Of a DNA stretch of 64,000 nt, positions 1-8,343 are shown piece by piece. The stretch is from Streptomyces pseudovenezuelae (GTDB lineage: Bacteria > Actinomycetota > Actinomycetes > Streptomycetales > Streptomycetaceae). Where the stretch lies: positions 62,001 to 126,000 of the forward strand of contig NZ_JARXVH010000006.1 in assembly GCF_029892565.1 (NCBI RefSeq), in the 5' to 3' direction. Position numbers and translations under genes: made by a program. The notes below the pieces were generated by a model. It saw only the letters and a program-made list of their open reading frames with translations. It had not been told where the DNA came from and did no database searches. The number at the start of each line of letters is the position of its first letter. The stretch's first letter is position 1.

Positions 1-80
1 GCGACTGTTGTGACTGCTGCGACGGTTGCAGTTGCTGCGACTGCTGCGATTGCGGCTGCGACTGCAGTTGCTGAATTGAA
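1..80. repeat. Low-complexity CTGCGA/TTGCGA-type repeat at the window edge
   Basis: An imperfect 6-base repeat (variants of ctgcga and ttgcgg) fills the first 80 bases. Read forward in frame 1 it gives an Ala/Thr-rich tail that stops at 94-96, but third-position G/C is low for this genome. Read on the reverse strand it gives a Gln/Ser-rich stretch with better codon use but no clear nearby start. It may be the edge of a gene that begins outside the window. I cannot decide which strand is coding. Confidence 0.5.
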
Positions 81-119
81 CGCCGGGGCGCCCTGAGACG
101 TACCTCCGGGGAGGACGCG

Positions 120-170
120 ATGTGCGTGCGGCCGCTCGAAAGGATCGGGGACCATGTCAGGGCGCTCTGA
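120..170 (+). other. Possible 16-codon leader ORF overlapping the GTPase start
   Basis: A strong GGGGAGG ribosome site precedes an ATG at 120 that opens only a 16-codon frame (beginning MCVRPLER). It stops at 170, inside the GTPase gene in a different frame. It could be a translational-coupling leader, or the ribosome site could be a remnant of an altered upstream gene. The evidence is only the ribosome site and the overlap. Confidence 0.25.
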
Positions 171-750
171 CAGGATCGTGCCGCTCGCCGTGAAGATCGT
201 GGTGAGCGGGGGGCTCGGGGTCGGCAAGACGACGTTCATCGGGGCCATTTCGGAGATCGAGCCGCTGGACGCGGAGGCCGCGATCACGCAGATCTCGATG
301 GGGGTCGACGCGATCGACGGGACCGAGTCGAAGACGACGACGACCGTCCCGCTCGACTTCGGGCGGATCACGCTCGATCCGTCGATCGCGTTGTACCTGT
401 TCGGGACGCCCGGCCAGGACGGGTTCTCGTTCCTCCGGCACGACCTGGAGGAGGGCGCGCTGGGGACGGTGGTCCTCGTGGACACCCGTCGGCTCGAGGA
501 GTGCTACGCGACCGTCGACCACTTCGAGACGCAGGGCGCGCCGTTCGTGCTCGCCGTGAACCGCTTCGACGGCGCCGATCGGTTCGAACTCGACGAAGTG
601 CGCAGGGTGTTGGGGCTCAGGGGCGATGTGCCGGTGCTGGAGTGTGATGCTCGGGACCGCGGGTCGGTGCGGGACGTGCTCGGCGCGTTGATGGACCGGG
701 TGATCGGGGTCCGGGCGGCGCCCAAGGGGAGGGGAGGGGTGTGCGTGTGA
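154..750 (+). CDS. CvnD-like small GTPase of the conservon type
   Basis: A Ras-like GTP-binding protein of 198 residues. Visible motifs are a P-loop (GGLGVGKT, residues 19-26), a T-rich effector region around residues 61-64, a switch II sequence FGTPGQ (83-88) and an NRFD guanine-specificity motif near residue 130. This pattern is that of CvnD proteins of Streptomyces conservons, where a sensor kinase-like CvnA, a roadblock CvnB and a DUF742 CvnC precede the GTPase and form a membrane-associated signalling complex. The start is supported by aaggatcgggg just upstream. The region directly upstream does not read as DUF742 in any frame, so the usual tight cvnC-cvnD junction is missing or altered. 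Family assignment is secure; conservon membership is inferred. Confidence 0.85.
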   Translation: MSGRSDRIVPLAVKIVVSGGLGVGKTTFIGAISEIEPLDAEAAITQISMGVDAIDGTESKTTTTVPLDFGRITLDPSIALYLFGTPGQDGFSFLRHDLEEGALGTVVLVDTRRLEECYATVDHFETQGAPFVLAVNRFDGADRFELDEVRRVLGLRGDVPVLECDARDRGSVRDVLGALMDRVIGVRAAPKGRGGVCV

Positions 751-801
751 AGGCGGAGCAGGAAGAACACGTGCAGCGCGGTCGGCTCAACAGGAAGAGG
801 A

Positions 802-826
802 CCACACTCGACCGAAGTCGATGTGG
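802..826. terminator. Imperfect hairpin after the GTPase gene
   Basis: CCACACTCGAC and GTCGATGTGG pair around a CGAA loop with one bulged base, about 50 bases after the GTPase stop. There is no T tract. It is a plausible terminator in an otherwise gene-free stretch (751-929) where I see nothing else. Confidence 0.35.
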
Positions 827-929
827 GAGCGCTTGACCAGCCACTGCTGTGGATGCATGGCCCAAGTGGAACAGGCATCCGGTTTTCCGTCAACCGAGCT
901 GAGACGTGCTGCTCACATGATGGACAACC

Positions 930-960
930 TTGACAGCGAGGGGAAACGGCGCCGTAGAGT
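930..960 (+). promoter_or_regulatory. Candidate vegetative promoter for the flavin monooxygenase operon
   Basis: TTGACA (930-935) is followed after 19 bases by TAGAGT (955-960), a close match to the HrdB-type TTGAC / TAGRRT pattern, with a spacer one or two bases long of ideal. Transcription would start near 967 and leave a leader of about 90 bases before the small ORF at 1058. This is the best promoter in the 384-base gap between the GTPase and the FAD protein. Confidence 0.45.
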
Positions 961-1057
961 CGACAGACGGCCCTGCTGAGGGGCTCGGCCGTAGCGCGCC
1001 CAGCGGCGCACCGTGTGAAGGCACCCGTGCTCGACCCAAGTGTCACGGAGTCTTCGC

Positions 1058-1138
1058 ATGCCATTCGACACCCTCGTCATTACCTTCGTCGGAATTCCCG
1101 GCGCACCGGACGCTCCAGGTTCGGAGCGCGCCCGATGA
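1058..1138 (+). CDS. Putative 26-residue leader peptide
   Basis: A short frame starts at an ATG with GGAG 7 bases upstream and ends in a TGA that overlaps the ATG of the FAD protein (ATGA at 1135-1138). The peptide begins MPFDTLVITFVG and has no run of one amino acid, so classic attenuation is not evident. The ribosome site, the exact stop/start overlap and the position just after a candidate promoter suggest translational coupling. Chance cannot be excluded in a G/C-rich genome. Confidence 0.4.
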   Translation: MPFDTLVITFVGIPGAPDAPGSERAR

Positions 1139-2898
1139 GGCCCTCCCTGGTGATCGTCGGGGCCGGGCCGCGAGGGACCGGCCTGATCCAGCGGATCGCC
1201 GCCAACGCACCTGAGCTGTACGCCGGTTCGGGCCTGGACATCCATCTCGTGGACCCGCATCCACCGGGCGCCGGACGCATCTGGCGGGCGGCCCAGTCGC
1301 CGCTGCTGCTGATGAACTCCCATGCCGAGGACGTCACCATGTTCACCGACGAGACCGTGGCCATGGACGGTCCCGTCCGGGAGGGCCCCACGCTGCACGA
1401 GTGGGCCGGCATCGACGCGGACGTCTTCGCCGACCGCCAGCTGCAGGGCTCGTACCTGCGCTGGGTGCACGAGCAGGCCCTCGCCGCCCTGCCCGACGGC
1501 GTCACCGTCCACCACCACCCGACCCGCGCCCTGCGGGTCGGCGGGCCGCGCGAGGGCCGGCAGCAGGTGTGGCTGCAGGGCCGCCCGCGTCCGCTCCTGG
1601 CCGACCTCGTCGTGCTGGCGCTGGGCCACCTGGATGCCGAACTCGACGAGCGGCAGCGCGAGTTGGCGTCGTACGCCGCCGCCCACGGCCTGGTCCATCT
1701 GCCGCCGGACTTCACCGCCGACAGCGACCTGTCCTCGCTGAAGGCCGGCGAACCCGTCCTGGTCCGCGGCTTCGGGCTCGCCTTCGTCGACCTGATGGTG
1801 CTGCTGACGGAGGGGCGCGGCGGGCGCTACGAGGGGGACACCTACGTCCCGTCCGGGCGGGAGCCGGTGCTGTACGTCGGATCGCGGCGCGGAGTGCCGT
1901 ACCACTCGAAGATCGGTTACGACTGGAGCGGTGAACGGCCGCCGCTGCCACGGTTCTTCGGGCCCGTCGAGGTGGCGGAACTGCTCGCCAGGCCCGGCGG
2001 CCTCGACTTCCGGCGGGACGTGTGGCCGCTGGTGGAGAAGGAGTTGGGGTTCGCCCACTACCACCGGTTGTTCACCGTGCACCCGGAGCGGACCGCGATG
2101 TCCTGGACCGACTTCGAGGAGAAGTACGCGGCCGCCTCCGACCTGGCCGAGCGCGAGGCCCTCGTGGCGTCCGCGGTGCCCGAACCGGCGGACCGGCTGG
2201 ACCTCGCCGCGCTCGACCATCCGCTGGACGGGGTGCGGTACGGCTCGTTCGAGGAGTTCCAGGAGGGGCTGCGCGGCTATGTCGAGCGGGATCTGAGCCG
2301 GCGTCATGATCCGGAGTACAGCCCGGACTTGGCGGTCTTCCTCGGACTGCTCTCCGTCTACGGGCAGTTGATCCGGCTCGGTGACATCGGGCCCTGGTGG
2401 CACGGGTTCTTCAGCTATCTGGCCTCCGGTCCGCCCGGGCCCCGGCTGCGGCAGCTGCTCGCCCTGTCCCGCGCCGGTGTCCTGAACTTCCTGGGCGCCG
2501 ACATGACCGTCACCACCGGGAACGGCGTGTTCCGGGCCACCAGCGCGACCGTGCCCAACTCCTCCGTCGAGACACGGGCGTTGGTGGAGGCACGACTGCC
2601 CGAGCCCACCGTCGGCCGGGCCCGCGACACCCTGCTGCGCGAGCTGTACGAGGAAGGGGACGGGGTCGCCGAGACCCCGGAAGGGCTGCTGCGGGTGGAC
2701 CCCGGCGACGGACGGATCCTCGACCGGGCCGGCCGGCCGCATCCCCGGCGGTTCGCGCTCGGGCCCTTCACCGACGCCCGGACGTCCGGCGCCTTCACCC
2801 GGCCGCGCACCGGCGGGCCCGCGTTCCGGCAGAACGACGCGACGGCGCGGGCCGCGCTGCGGTTCCTGGCCGAACTCTCCGCCCGGGCGGCCGCGTGA
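1135..2898 (+). CDS. FAD/NAD(P)-binding protein (PF13454-type)
   Basis: The 587-residue product opens with a Rossmann dinucleotide-binding motif, VIVGAGPRGTG (G9-x-G11-xx-G14). An acidic end of the second strand (HLVDPHPPGAG) and an NSHAEDVTMF segment follow, all typical of the large actinobacterial FAD-NAD(P)-binding family. No catalytic function is established for most members. The chosen ATG has GGAG 8 bases upstream and puts the Rossmann fold at the N terminus; an upstream in-frame GTG at 1015 would add 40 residues unlike the family. It heads an operon with two flavin-dependent monooxygenases and a DUF1684 gene. A role in supplying reduced flavin or oxidising a shared substrate is therefore plausible but inferred. 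Confidence 0.8.
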   Translation: MRPSLVIVGAGPRGTGLIQRIAANAPELYAGSGLDIHLVDPHPPGAGRIWRAAQSPLLLMNSHAEDVTMFTDETVAMDGPVREGPTLHEWAGIDADVFADRQLQGSYLRWVHEQALAALPDGVTVHHHPTRALRVGGPREGRQQVWLQGRPRPLLADLVVLALGHLDAELDERQRELASYAAAHGLVHLPPDFTADSDLSSLKAGEPVLVRGFGLAFVDLMVLLTEGRGGRYEGDTYVPSGREPVLYVGSRRGVPYHSKIGYDWSGERPPLPRFFGPVEVAELLARPGGLDFRRDVWPLVEKELGFAHYHRLFTVHPERTAMSWTDFEEKYAAASDLAEREALVASAVPEPADRLDLAALDHPLDGVRYGSFEEFQEGLRGYVERDLSRRHDPEYSPDLAVFLGLLSVYGQLIRLGDIGPWWHGFFSYLASGPPGPRLRQLLALSRAGVLNFLGADMTVTTGNGVFRATSATVPNSSVETRALVEARLPEPTVGRARDTLLRELYEEGDGVAETPEGLLRVDPGDGRILDRAGRPHPRRFALGPFTDARTSGAFTRPRTGGPAFRQNDATARAALRFLAELSARAAA

Positions 2899-2944
2899 CC
2901 CTCTTCGCCACCCGTGGCGTCCCCCACCGAAAAGGATCCCCGAC

Positions 2945-4024
2945 ATGAGCCCTTCGTACGGCCGGGGGCTGCTGCACCTGGCCGCCGCCATCGACCAGCC
3001 GGCGGTGTTCGACGCCGGCTCCCATGTCGAGCTGGCGCGGCTCGCCGAACGCGGCGGGCTGGACTTCGTCACGCTGGACGACACCTTCGCCCGGCCCGGC
3101 CCCGACGCGCTCTGTGTCCTCTCGCGGGTGGCGCCGGCGACCAACCGCGTCGGTCTCGTCCCGACCGTGACCACCACCCACACCGAGCCCTTCCACGTCC
3201 AGGCCGCCGTCGCGACCCTCGACTGGGTCAGCCGCGGCCGGGCCGGCTGGCGGATCGACGTGTCGGGCACCGAGGGCGAGGCCCGTCTCTTCGGCCGCCG
3301 GCACGCGGCCGCACCGGACGAGTTGTGGCGGGAGGCCGGTGAAGTCGCCGACGTGGCAGCGCGGTTGTGGGACAGCTGGGAGGACGACGCGGAGATACGT
3401 GATGCGCCGACCGGGCGTTTCCTGGACCGGGACAAGCTGCACCACGTCGACTTCGCCGGCGACTCGTTCTCGGTCAAGGGCCCTTCGATCGTGCCGCGGC
3501 CCCCGCAGGGCCACCCCGTGCGGGTCGTCGACGCCACCGAGGGGCACGCCCGGCCCGTGGCCGCCCGGTACGCGGACGTGGCGCTCGTGCAGGCGGTGAG
3601 CCCGGCCCAGGCCGCGGCCGTACGCGACGAACTGCGGCGCAGGGCTCGGGAGTTCGGGCGTGGCCCGGGCACCCCGCGGGTCCTCGCGAGTCTGCTGATC
3701 GACCTCGGCGACGGCGAGCACGCGGCCGAGCCGGGCCACGGCGGGGGCGGTCCCCGGCAGACCGCGCAGGGCCCGCTGTACCGGGGCGGTCCGGTGGACC
3801 TCGCCGAGCTGATCGCCGCCTGGTACAAGGACGGCGCCGTCGACGGCTTCCACCTCACACCCGCCGAGCCACGCCGTGACCTGGAGCGGCTCGTCAACGG
3901 CACGGTCGCACTGCTCCAGCACCGGGGCCTGTTCCGCACCTTCTACCCGGGCAGCACGCTCCGCGAGCACCTGGGCCTGGCCCGGCCCGCCAACCGGTAC
4001 GCCGTGGCAGGGGGCGCGTCATGA
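2945..4024 (+). CDS. LLM-class flavin-dependent oxidoreductase
   Basis: A 359-residue bacterial luciferase-like protein (TIM barrel, FMNH2/F420-dependent superfamily). Typical features are the early segment LARLAERGGLDFVTLDD, a TNRVGLVPTVTTTHTEPFH strand and a VSRGRAGWRIDVSGTEGE region lining the cofactor site. The nearest named relatives by appearance are NtaA/DszA/SnaA-like monooxygenases that oxidise C-N or C-S compounds using flavin reduced by a partner. The substrate cannot be read from sequence. Its stop overlaps the next start (ATGA), so the two monooxygenases are probably made in equal amounts. No flavin reductase gene is visible beside it. Confidence 0.82.
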   Translation: MSPSYGRGLLHLAAAIDQPAVFDAGSHVELARLAERGGLDFVTLDDTFARPGPDALCVLSRVAPATNRVGLVPTVTTTHTEPFHVQAAVATLDWVSRGRAGWRIDVSGTEGEARLFGRRHAAAPDELWREAGEVADVAARLWDSWEDDAEIRDAPTGRFLDRDKLHHVDFAGDSFSVKGPSIVPRPPQGHPVRVVDATEGHARPVAARYADVALVQAVSPAQAAAVRDELRRRAREFGRGPGTPRVLASLLIDLGDGEHAAEPGHGGGGPRQTAQGPLYRGGPVDLAELIAAWYKDGAVDGFHLTPAEPRRDLERLVNGTVALLQHRGLFRTFYPGSTLREHLGLARPANRYAVAGGAS

Positions 4025-5322
4025 CCGTACGACGCAGGCGGATGCATCTGGCCGCGCACTTTCCCGGGGTCAACAGCACCACGGTGTGGGCGGATCCGCG
4101 GTCGAGGTCGCAGATCGAGTTCTCGTCCTTCGAGCATCTCGCGCGCACCGCCGAACGCGGCCTGTTCGACTTCTTCTTCCTCGCCGAGGGCCTCAGGCTG
4201 CGCGAACACAAGGGCCGGATCCACGACTTGGACGTCGTCGGCCGTCCGGAGTCGCTCACCGTCCTGAACGCGCTCGCCGGGGTCACCGAACACCTCGGCC
4301 TCGCCGCCACGGTCAACGCGACCTTCAACGAGCCCTACGAACTCGCCCGCAGACTCGCCACGTTGGACCACCTCAGCGGCGGCCGGGCGGCCTGGAACGT
4401 GGTGACCTCCTCCGACGCCTTCACCGGCGAGAACTTCCGGCGCGGCGGCTTCCTCGACCGGGCAGACCGGTACACGCGAGCGGCCGAATTCATCGAGGTG
4501 GCAAGGGAGTTGTGGGACTCCGGGGACTCGGACGGTGTCTTCCGGCCCTTCGCGCACCGCGGGCAACACTTCGACATCGCGGGCGAGTTCGGCGTGCCGC
4601 GCTCGCCGCAGGGGCATCCGGTCGTGATCCAGGCCGGGGACTCCGACGAGGGGCGGGAGTTCGCGGCGGCCACGGCCGACGTCGTCTTCACCCGGCACGG
4701 CACCCTGGAGGCGGGCCGCTCCTTCTACGCCGATGTTAAGCGCCGGTTGGCGCGGTACGGCCGTACGGCGGACGACCTGAAGATCATGCCCGGTGTCACC
4801 GTCGTCCTCGGCGACACCGCCGCCGAGGCCCAGGAGCGGGCCGCCGGGATCCGCCGGCAGCAGGTCTCCCCGCAGAACGCGATCCTCGCGCTGGAGCAGG
4901 TCTGGGGTGCCGACCTGTCCTCGTACGATCCCGACGGGCCGCTCCCCGACTTCGACCCGGTGCCCGACTCCGGGATCAGCCAGGGGCGGACCCGGCGCGG
5001 GGACACCGTCGCGATCGCCGAGAAGTGGCGGGCCCTGTCGCGGGAGAAGGGCCTGTCGATCCGGCAGACCGTGATCGAGGCGAGCGCCCGCCAGTCCTTC
5101 ATCGGTACCCCCGAGGCCGTCGCCGCCGAACTGGAGGAGTTCGTGACGCGGGACGCCGCCGACGGTTTCATCCTCGTACCGCATCTGACCCTGGGCGGAC
5201 TCGACGAGTTCGTGGACCGGGTGGTGCCGCTGCTCCAGGAACGCGGCGCGTTCCGCACGGAATACCGGGGCGCCACCCTGCGCTCACACCTCGGGCTGTC
5301 CGACCCGGCGGGGCGGGGCTGA
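4021..5322 (+). CDS. NtaA/DmoA-type FMN-dependent monooxygenase
   Basis: At 433 residues this is the size of nitrilotriacetate/dimethylsulfide-type monooxygenases. It has the family blocks LAARTAERGLFDFFFLAEGL-like, LAATVNATFNEPYELAR, SGGRAAWNVVTS (flavin phosphate loop) and SPQGHPVVIQAGDSDEG. These are group C flavin monooxygenases that attack sulfonates, thioethers, chelators or similar molecules together with a separate flavin reductase. It overlaps the preceding paralogue by 4 bases and is followed by a DUF1684 gene 45 bases later. The operon looks catabolic, for an organosulfur or organonitrogen compound, but this is inferred from family and context. Confidence 0.85.
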   Translation: MTVRRRRMHLAAHFPGVNSTTVWADPRSRSQIEFSSFEHLARTAERGLFDFFFLAEGLRLREHKGRIHDLDVVGRPESLTVLNALAGVTEHLGLAATVNATFNEPYELARRLATLDHLSGGRAAWNVVTSSDAFTGENFRRGGFLDRADRYTRAAEFIEVARELWDSGDSDGVFRPFAHRGQHFDIAGEFGVPRSPQGHPVVIQAGDSDEGREFAAATADVVFTRHGTLEAGRSFYADVKRRLARYGRTADDLKIMPGVTVVLGDTAAEAQERAAGIRRQQVSPQNAILALEQVWGADLSSYDPDGPLPDFDPVPDSGISQGRTRRGDTVAIAEKWRALSREKGLSIRQTVIEASARQSFIGTPEAVAAELEEFVTRDAADGFILVPHLTLGGLDEFVDRVVPLLQERGAFRTEYRGATLRSHLGLSDPAGRG

Positions 5323-5377
5323 TCACATGACGGCGGGGTTGATGACGTGATGACGAGGGTTGATCGCATGACCGCGG
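5316..5377. repeat. Three imperfect repeats spanning the monooxygenase/DUF1684 junction
   Basis: The motif GGGYTGATNRCATGA occurs three times with small changes (gctgatcacatgac, gttgatgacgtgatgac, gttgatcgcatgacc). It creates several in-frame or near-frame start codons, each with a GGGG or AGGG ribosome-like site. It looks like a small tandem duplication of a ribosome-site/start unit. Confidence 0.5.
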
Positions 5378-6150
5378 ACGTGGCCGAGGAGTGGCAGCAG
5401 TGGCACGAGCACCGTGTGGCCTCGGCCTCGGCGCCGCACGGGTCGCTCGCGCTGACCGGCACGCACTGGCTGGAGGACTATCCGGACGGGCTACTTCCGG
5501 ACATCCCCGGGAACTGGGTCGACGACGGCGACGCGGTGGCGCTCACAGCGACCGCGGCGGACGGGCTGACGGTGGACGGACGGCCCCTCGACGGAACGGT
5601 CCGCATCGCCCCTGACCTCGGTCCGGCGGCCGCGGCCCGGGTCGCGTCCGGCGAGCGGCGGCTGGTCGTGCTGGTGCGTGAAGGCGTGTGGGGCGTACGG
5701 GACTTCGACCCGGACGCGCCGGCCCGGCGGGCCTTCCGGGGCATCGAGGCCGCGTCCCACGACCCGCGGTGGTCGGTGCCGGGGCGCTTCACGCCGTACG
5801 CCGAGGACCGCACCGTACGCGTCGACAACGCGGACGGACGCAAGCGCGGGCTCGGGCTCGGCGGAGAGCTGGCATTCACCCTCGACGGGCGGGAGTCGAC
5901 CCTCCAGGTGACGGTCGAGGGCGACGGCTCGCTGTGGGCGGTGTTCGCCGATGCCACCAGTGGGCGGGGCAGTTACCGGTTCCGGTTCCTGCGGCCGGCC
6001 GCGCCCGACGCGGAGGGGCGCACAACCGTGGACTTCAACCGCGCCCTGCTCCCACCGTGCGCATTCGCCGACGCCTTCATCTGCCCCTTCCCGCCGCCGG
6101 GCAATACGCTGGACCTCGCGATCGAGGCGGGGGAGCGCAACCTGCTCTGA
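5368..6150 (+). CDS. DUF1684 family protein
   Basis: A 260-residue protein with the family signature near the N terminus (EEWQQWHEHR, then GSLALTGTHWL) and the conserved later blocks GRGSYRFRFL and the terminal DFNRALLPPCAFADAFICPFPPPGN-type segment, written here only as key residues. DUF1684 has no established activity. I chose the ATG with AGGG 8 bases upstream because it starts just before the conserved WxxWH region; in-frame GTG/ATG codons at 5347 and 5350 are alternatives inside the repeat. It is last in the flavin monooxygenase operon, so it may process the oxidised product. That is inference only. Confidence 0.8.
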   Translation: MTADVAEEWQQWHEHRVASASAPHGSLALTGTHWLEDYPDGLLPDIPGNWVDDGDAVALTATAADGLTVDGRPLDGTVRIAPDLGPAAAARVASGERRLVVLVREGVWGVRDFDPDAPARRAFRGIEAASHDPRWSVPGRFTPYAEDRTVRVDNADGRKRGLGLGGELAFTLDGRESTLQVTVEGDGSLWAVFADATSGRGSYRFRFLRPAAPDAEGRTTVDFNRALLPPCAFADAFICPFPPPGNTLDLAIEAGERNLL

Positions 6151-6399
6151 GTTCGGGGGTATCGGCATCCAGGGGAAGCGGCCTGGTCGCACAGGTGGTC
6201 CAAGCCCTGTGGCACAGGTGGTGCAAAGATCCACGGCCGAAAGGCGCCCTTGTGTCTAACGGTTGTTCGGCCGAATACTCCCCACAGCGCTTGTCAGGGG
6301 CACGGCATGTCCGGAATCCGGACGAAGTGGGCCCTGGCTGCGCCTCACGGGCCCCGACCCCACGCGGGCCCCCGACTTCCCCATGTGGAGGAACGACAA

Positions 6400-7296
6400 G
6401 TGAGGATCAAGCGCACCACTCCGCGCAGCGGCATTTCGAGACGGACCCCGCTGATCGCCGTCACCACCGGACTCGTGGCCGCCGCCTCGTTCGCGGTCCC
6501 CAGCGCGAACGCGTCCACCGTCACCCCCTTCAGCACGGCGCAACTCAAGAGCGTCAGCGGCTCGGTGCTCAAGGCCGATGTCCCGGGCACCGCCTGGGCC
6601 GTCGACAGCAAGACCAACCGCGTCGTCGTCACCGTCGACAGCACGGTCTCCACGACGGAGATCGCCAAGATCAAGGCGCAGGCCGGCGGCGACTCCGGTG
6701 CCCTCACGATCAAGCACACCGCGGGTCAGTTCAAGAAACTGATCACCGGTGGCGACGCCATCTACGGCGGCGCCTACCGCTGTTCCCTCGGCTTCAACGT
6801 GCACAGCGGGAGCACGTACTACTTCCTGACCGCCGGTCACTGCGGTGAGGTCGCCTCCACCTGGTACTCCAACTCCGCGAAGACCACGGTGCTGGGCACC
6901 AACGTGGGCTACAGCTTCCCGACGAACGACTTCGCGCTGGTGCGGTACACCGGTTCGGTCGCCCACCCGAGCGCGGTCGGCAGCCAGACCATCTCCAGCG
7001 CGGCCACGCCGAGCGTCGGCACGACCGTCTACCGCCGCGGCTCCACCACCGGCACCCACAGCGGCCGGGTCACCGCCCTGAACGCCACCGTCAACTACGG
7101 CAGCGGCGACGTCGTCTACGGCATGATCCAGACCACGGTCTGCGCCGAGGGCGGCGACAGCGGCGGTCCGCTGTACGGCGGTTCGGTGGCCTACGGTCTG
7201 ACCTCCGGCGGCAGCGGCAACTGCTCCTCCGGCGGCACGACCTTCTTCCAGCCGGTCACCGAGGCGCTGAGCTACTACGGCGTGAGCGTCGGCTGA
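6400..7296 (+). CDS. Streptogrisin-type secreted serine protease (S1)
   Basis: A 298-residue pre-pro-protease. A Sec signal ends near PSANA (about residue 38). A pro-domain runs to about 114, and the mature enzyme should begin at ITGGDAIYGG (I115), giving 184 residues, the size of S. griseus protease B. The triad is visible: His147 in TAGHC, Asp177 in TNDFALV, Ser254 in GDSGGPL. The mature Cys pairs of the family are present. The GTG start has GGAGG 8 bases upstream; in-frame codons further upstream would lengthen the signal implausibly. A paralogue lies at 8577. Expected to be exported, folded by its pro-domain and self-cleaved. Confidence 0.92.
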   Translation: MRIKRTTPRSGISRRTPLIAVTTGLVAAASFAVPSANASTVTPFSTAQLKSVSGSVLKADVPGTAWAVDSKTNRVVVTVDSTVSTTEIAKIKAQAGGDSGALTIKHTAGQFKKLITGGDAIYGGAYRCSLGFNVHSGSTYYFLTAGHCGEVASTWYSNSAKTTVLGTNVGYSFPTNDFALVRYTGSVAHPSAVGSQTISSAATPSVGTTVYRRGSTTGTHSGRVTALNATVNYGSGDVVYGMIQTTVCAEGGDSGGPLYGGSVAYGLTSGGSGNCSSGGTTFFQPVTEALSYYGVSVG

Positions 7297-7365
7297 TCAA
7301 GCCGCGGAAAAGTTCTGGAATGTGCCTCGGCTGACGAGCCCAGGTGCACAGCGCAGCCGGCGGCA

Positions 7366-7404
7366 GGCGAGCCCCCGTACGCAACTGGCGTGCGGGGGCT
7401 CGCC
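7366..7404. terminator. Strong hairpin after the first S1 protease
   Basis: A 17-base stem beginning GGCGAGCCCCCGTACGC pairs with its complement across a 5-base loop, with one G-U pair. It lies 70 bases after the protease stop and before the slipin gene. Confidence 0.75.
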
Positions 7405-7482
7405 CTTGTCCGTACCCCGGAGTTACCGTCGAAGTCAGGCAGAACTCCTCTGTAACGCCCACTCGGGACCCTGGGGGCCGGC

Positions 7483-8343
7483 ATGGTCGAGGAGCTGGTG
7501 GCGGCGGGAGCTTCCCTCGCGTCCGTCGGAGCGGTGTACGTGATGGCCGCGTCGCGCGTCATCAAACAGTACGAACGAGGCGTGGTGTTCCGCCTCGGCA
7601 AGCTCAGGTCCGAGGTGCGGGGACCGGGGTTCACGATGATCGTCCCGTTCGTGGACAAGCTCCGCAAAGTGAACATGCAGATCGTGACGATGCCGGTGCC
7701 GGCCCAGGAGGGCATCACCCGGGACAACGTCACGGTGCGGGTGGACGCCGTCGTCTACTTCAACGTGACCGGCGCGGCCGAGGCGATCGTCCGGGTCGAG
7801 GACTACCGGTTCGCGGTGGCGCAGATGGCACAGACCTCGCTGCGCTCCATCATCGGCAAGAGCGAGCTGGACGATCTGCTCTCCAACCGCGAAAAGCTCA
7901 ACGAAGGGCTGGAGTTGATGATCGACAGCCCGGCGGTGGAGTGGGGCGTCACCATCGACCGCGTCGAGATCAAGGACGTCTCCCTGCCCGAGACGATGAA
8001 GCGGTCCATGGCCCGGCAGGCCGAGGCGGACCGTGAGCGGCGGGCCCGGGTCATCAACGCGGACGCCGAGTTGCAGGCCTCGAAGAAGCTGGCCGAGGCC
8101 GCCAAGGAGATGTCCGAGCAGCCGGCCGCGCTCCAACTGCGCCTGCTGCAGACCGTGGTGGCGGTCGCGGCCGAGAAGAACTCCACGCTCGTGCTGCCGT
8201 TCCCGGTGGAGCTGCTGCGGTTCCTGGAGAGGGCGCAGCCGCCGCAGGCGCCACAACAGCCGCAGCCCCAGGTGCAACCGCAGGCTCAGGAGCCGCCGCA
8301 ACTGCCGCAGACCTCCGGAGAGTCGAATTCAAGCCACGACTGA
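7483..8343 (+). CDS. Slipin / SPFH (band 7) membrane protein
   Basis: A 286-residue stomatin-like protein. A short hydrophobic N-terminal anchor (about residues 6-24) is followed by the SPFH domain with the signature YERGVVFRLGKL and GPGFTMIVPFVD. A helical region EADRERRARVINADAELQA, typical of slipins, comes next. The C-terminal tail (from about residue 248) is almost all Pro and Gln. Slipins assemble on the inner face of the membrane and are usually linked to membrane domain organisation. It sits alone between two secreted protease genes, separated from each by terminator or promoter space, so no functional link is shown. Confidence 0.88.
   Translation: MVEELVAAGASLASVGAVYVMAASRVIKQYERGVVFRLGKLRSEVRGPGFTMIVPFVDKLRKVNMQIVTMPVPAQEGITRDNVTVRVDAVVYFNVTGAAEAIVRVEDYRFAVAQMAQTSLRSIIGKSELDDLLSNREKLNEGLELMIDSPAVEWGVTIDRVEIKDVSLPETMKRSMARQAEADRERRARVINADAELQASKKLAEAAKEMSEQPAALQLRLLQTVVAVAAEKNSTLVLPFPVELLRFLERAQPPQAPQQPQPQVQPQAQEPPQLPQTSGESNSSHD

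Noticed and set aside
917..979. Short ORF ending in Cys as a sulfur-type leader peptide
   Set aside because: It has no ribosome site and most of it lies upstream of the predicted transcription start near 967.
913..3939. A very long reverse-strand open frame opposite the flavin monooxygenase genes
   Set aside because: It is the usual G/C-rich shadow of genes on the other strand: Arg/Pro/Gly-rich, no domain, while the forward frames have clear families.
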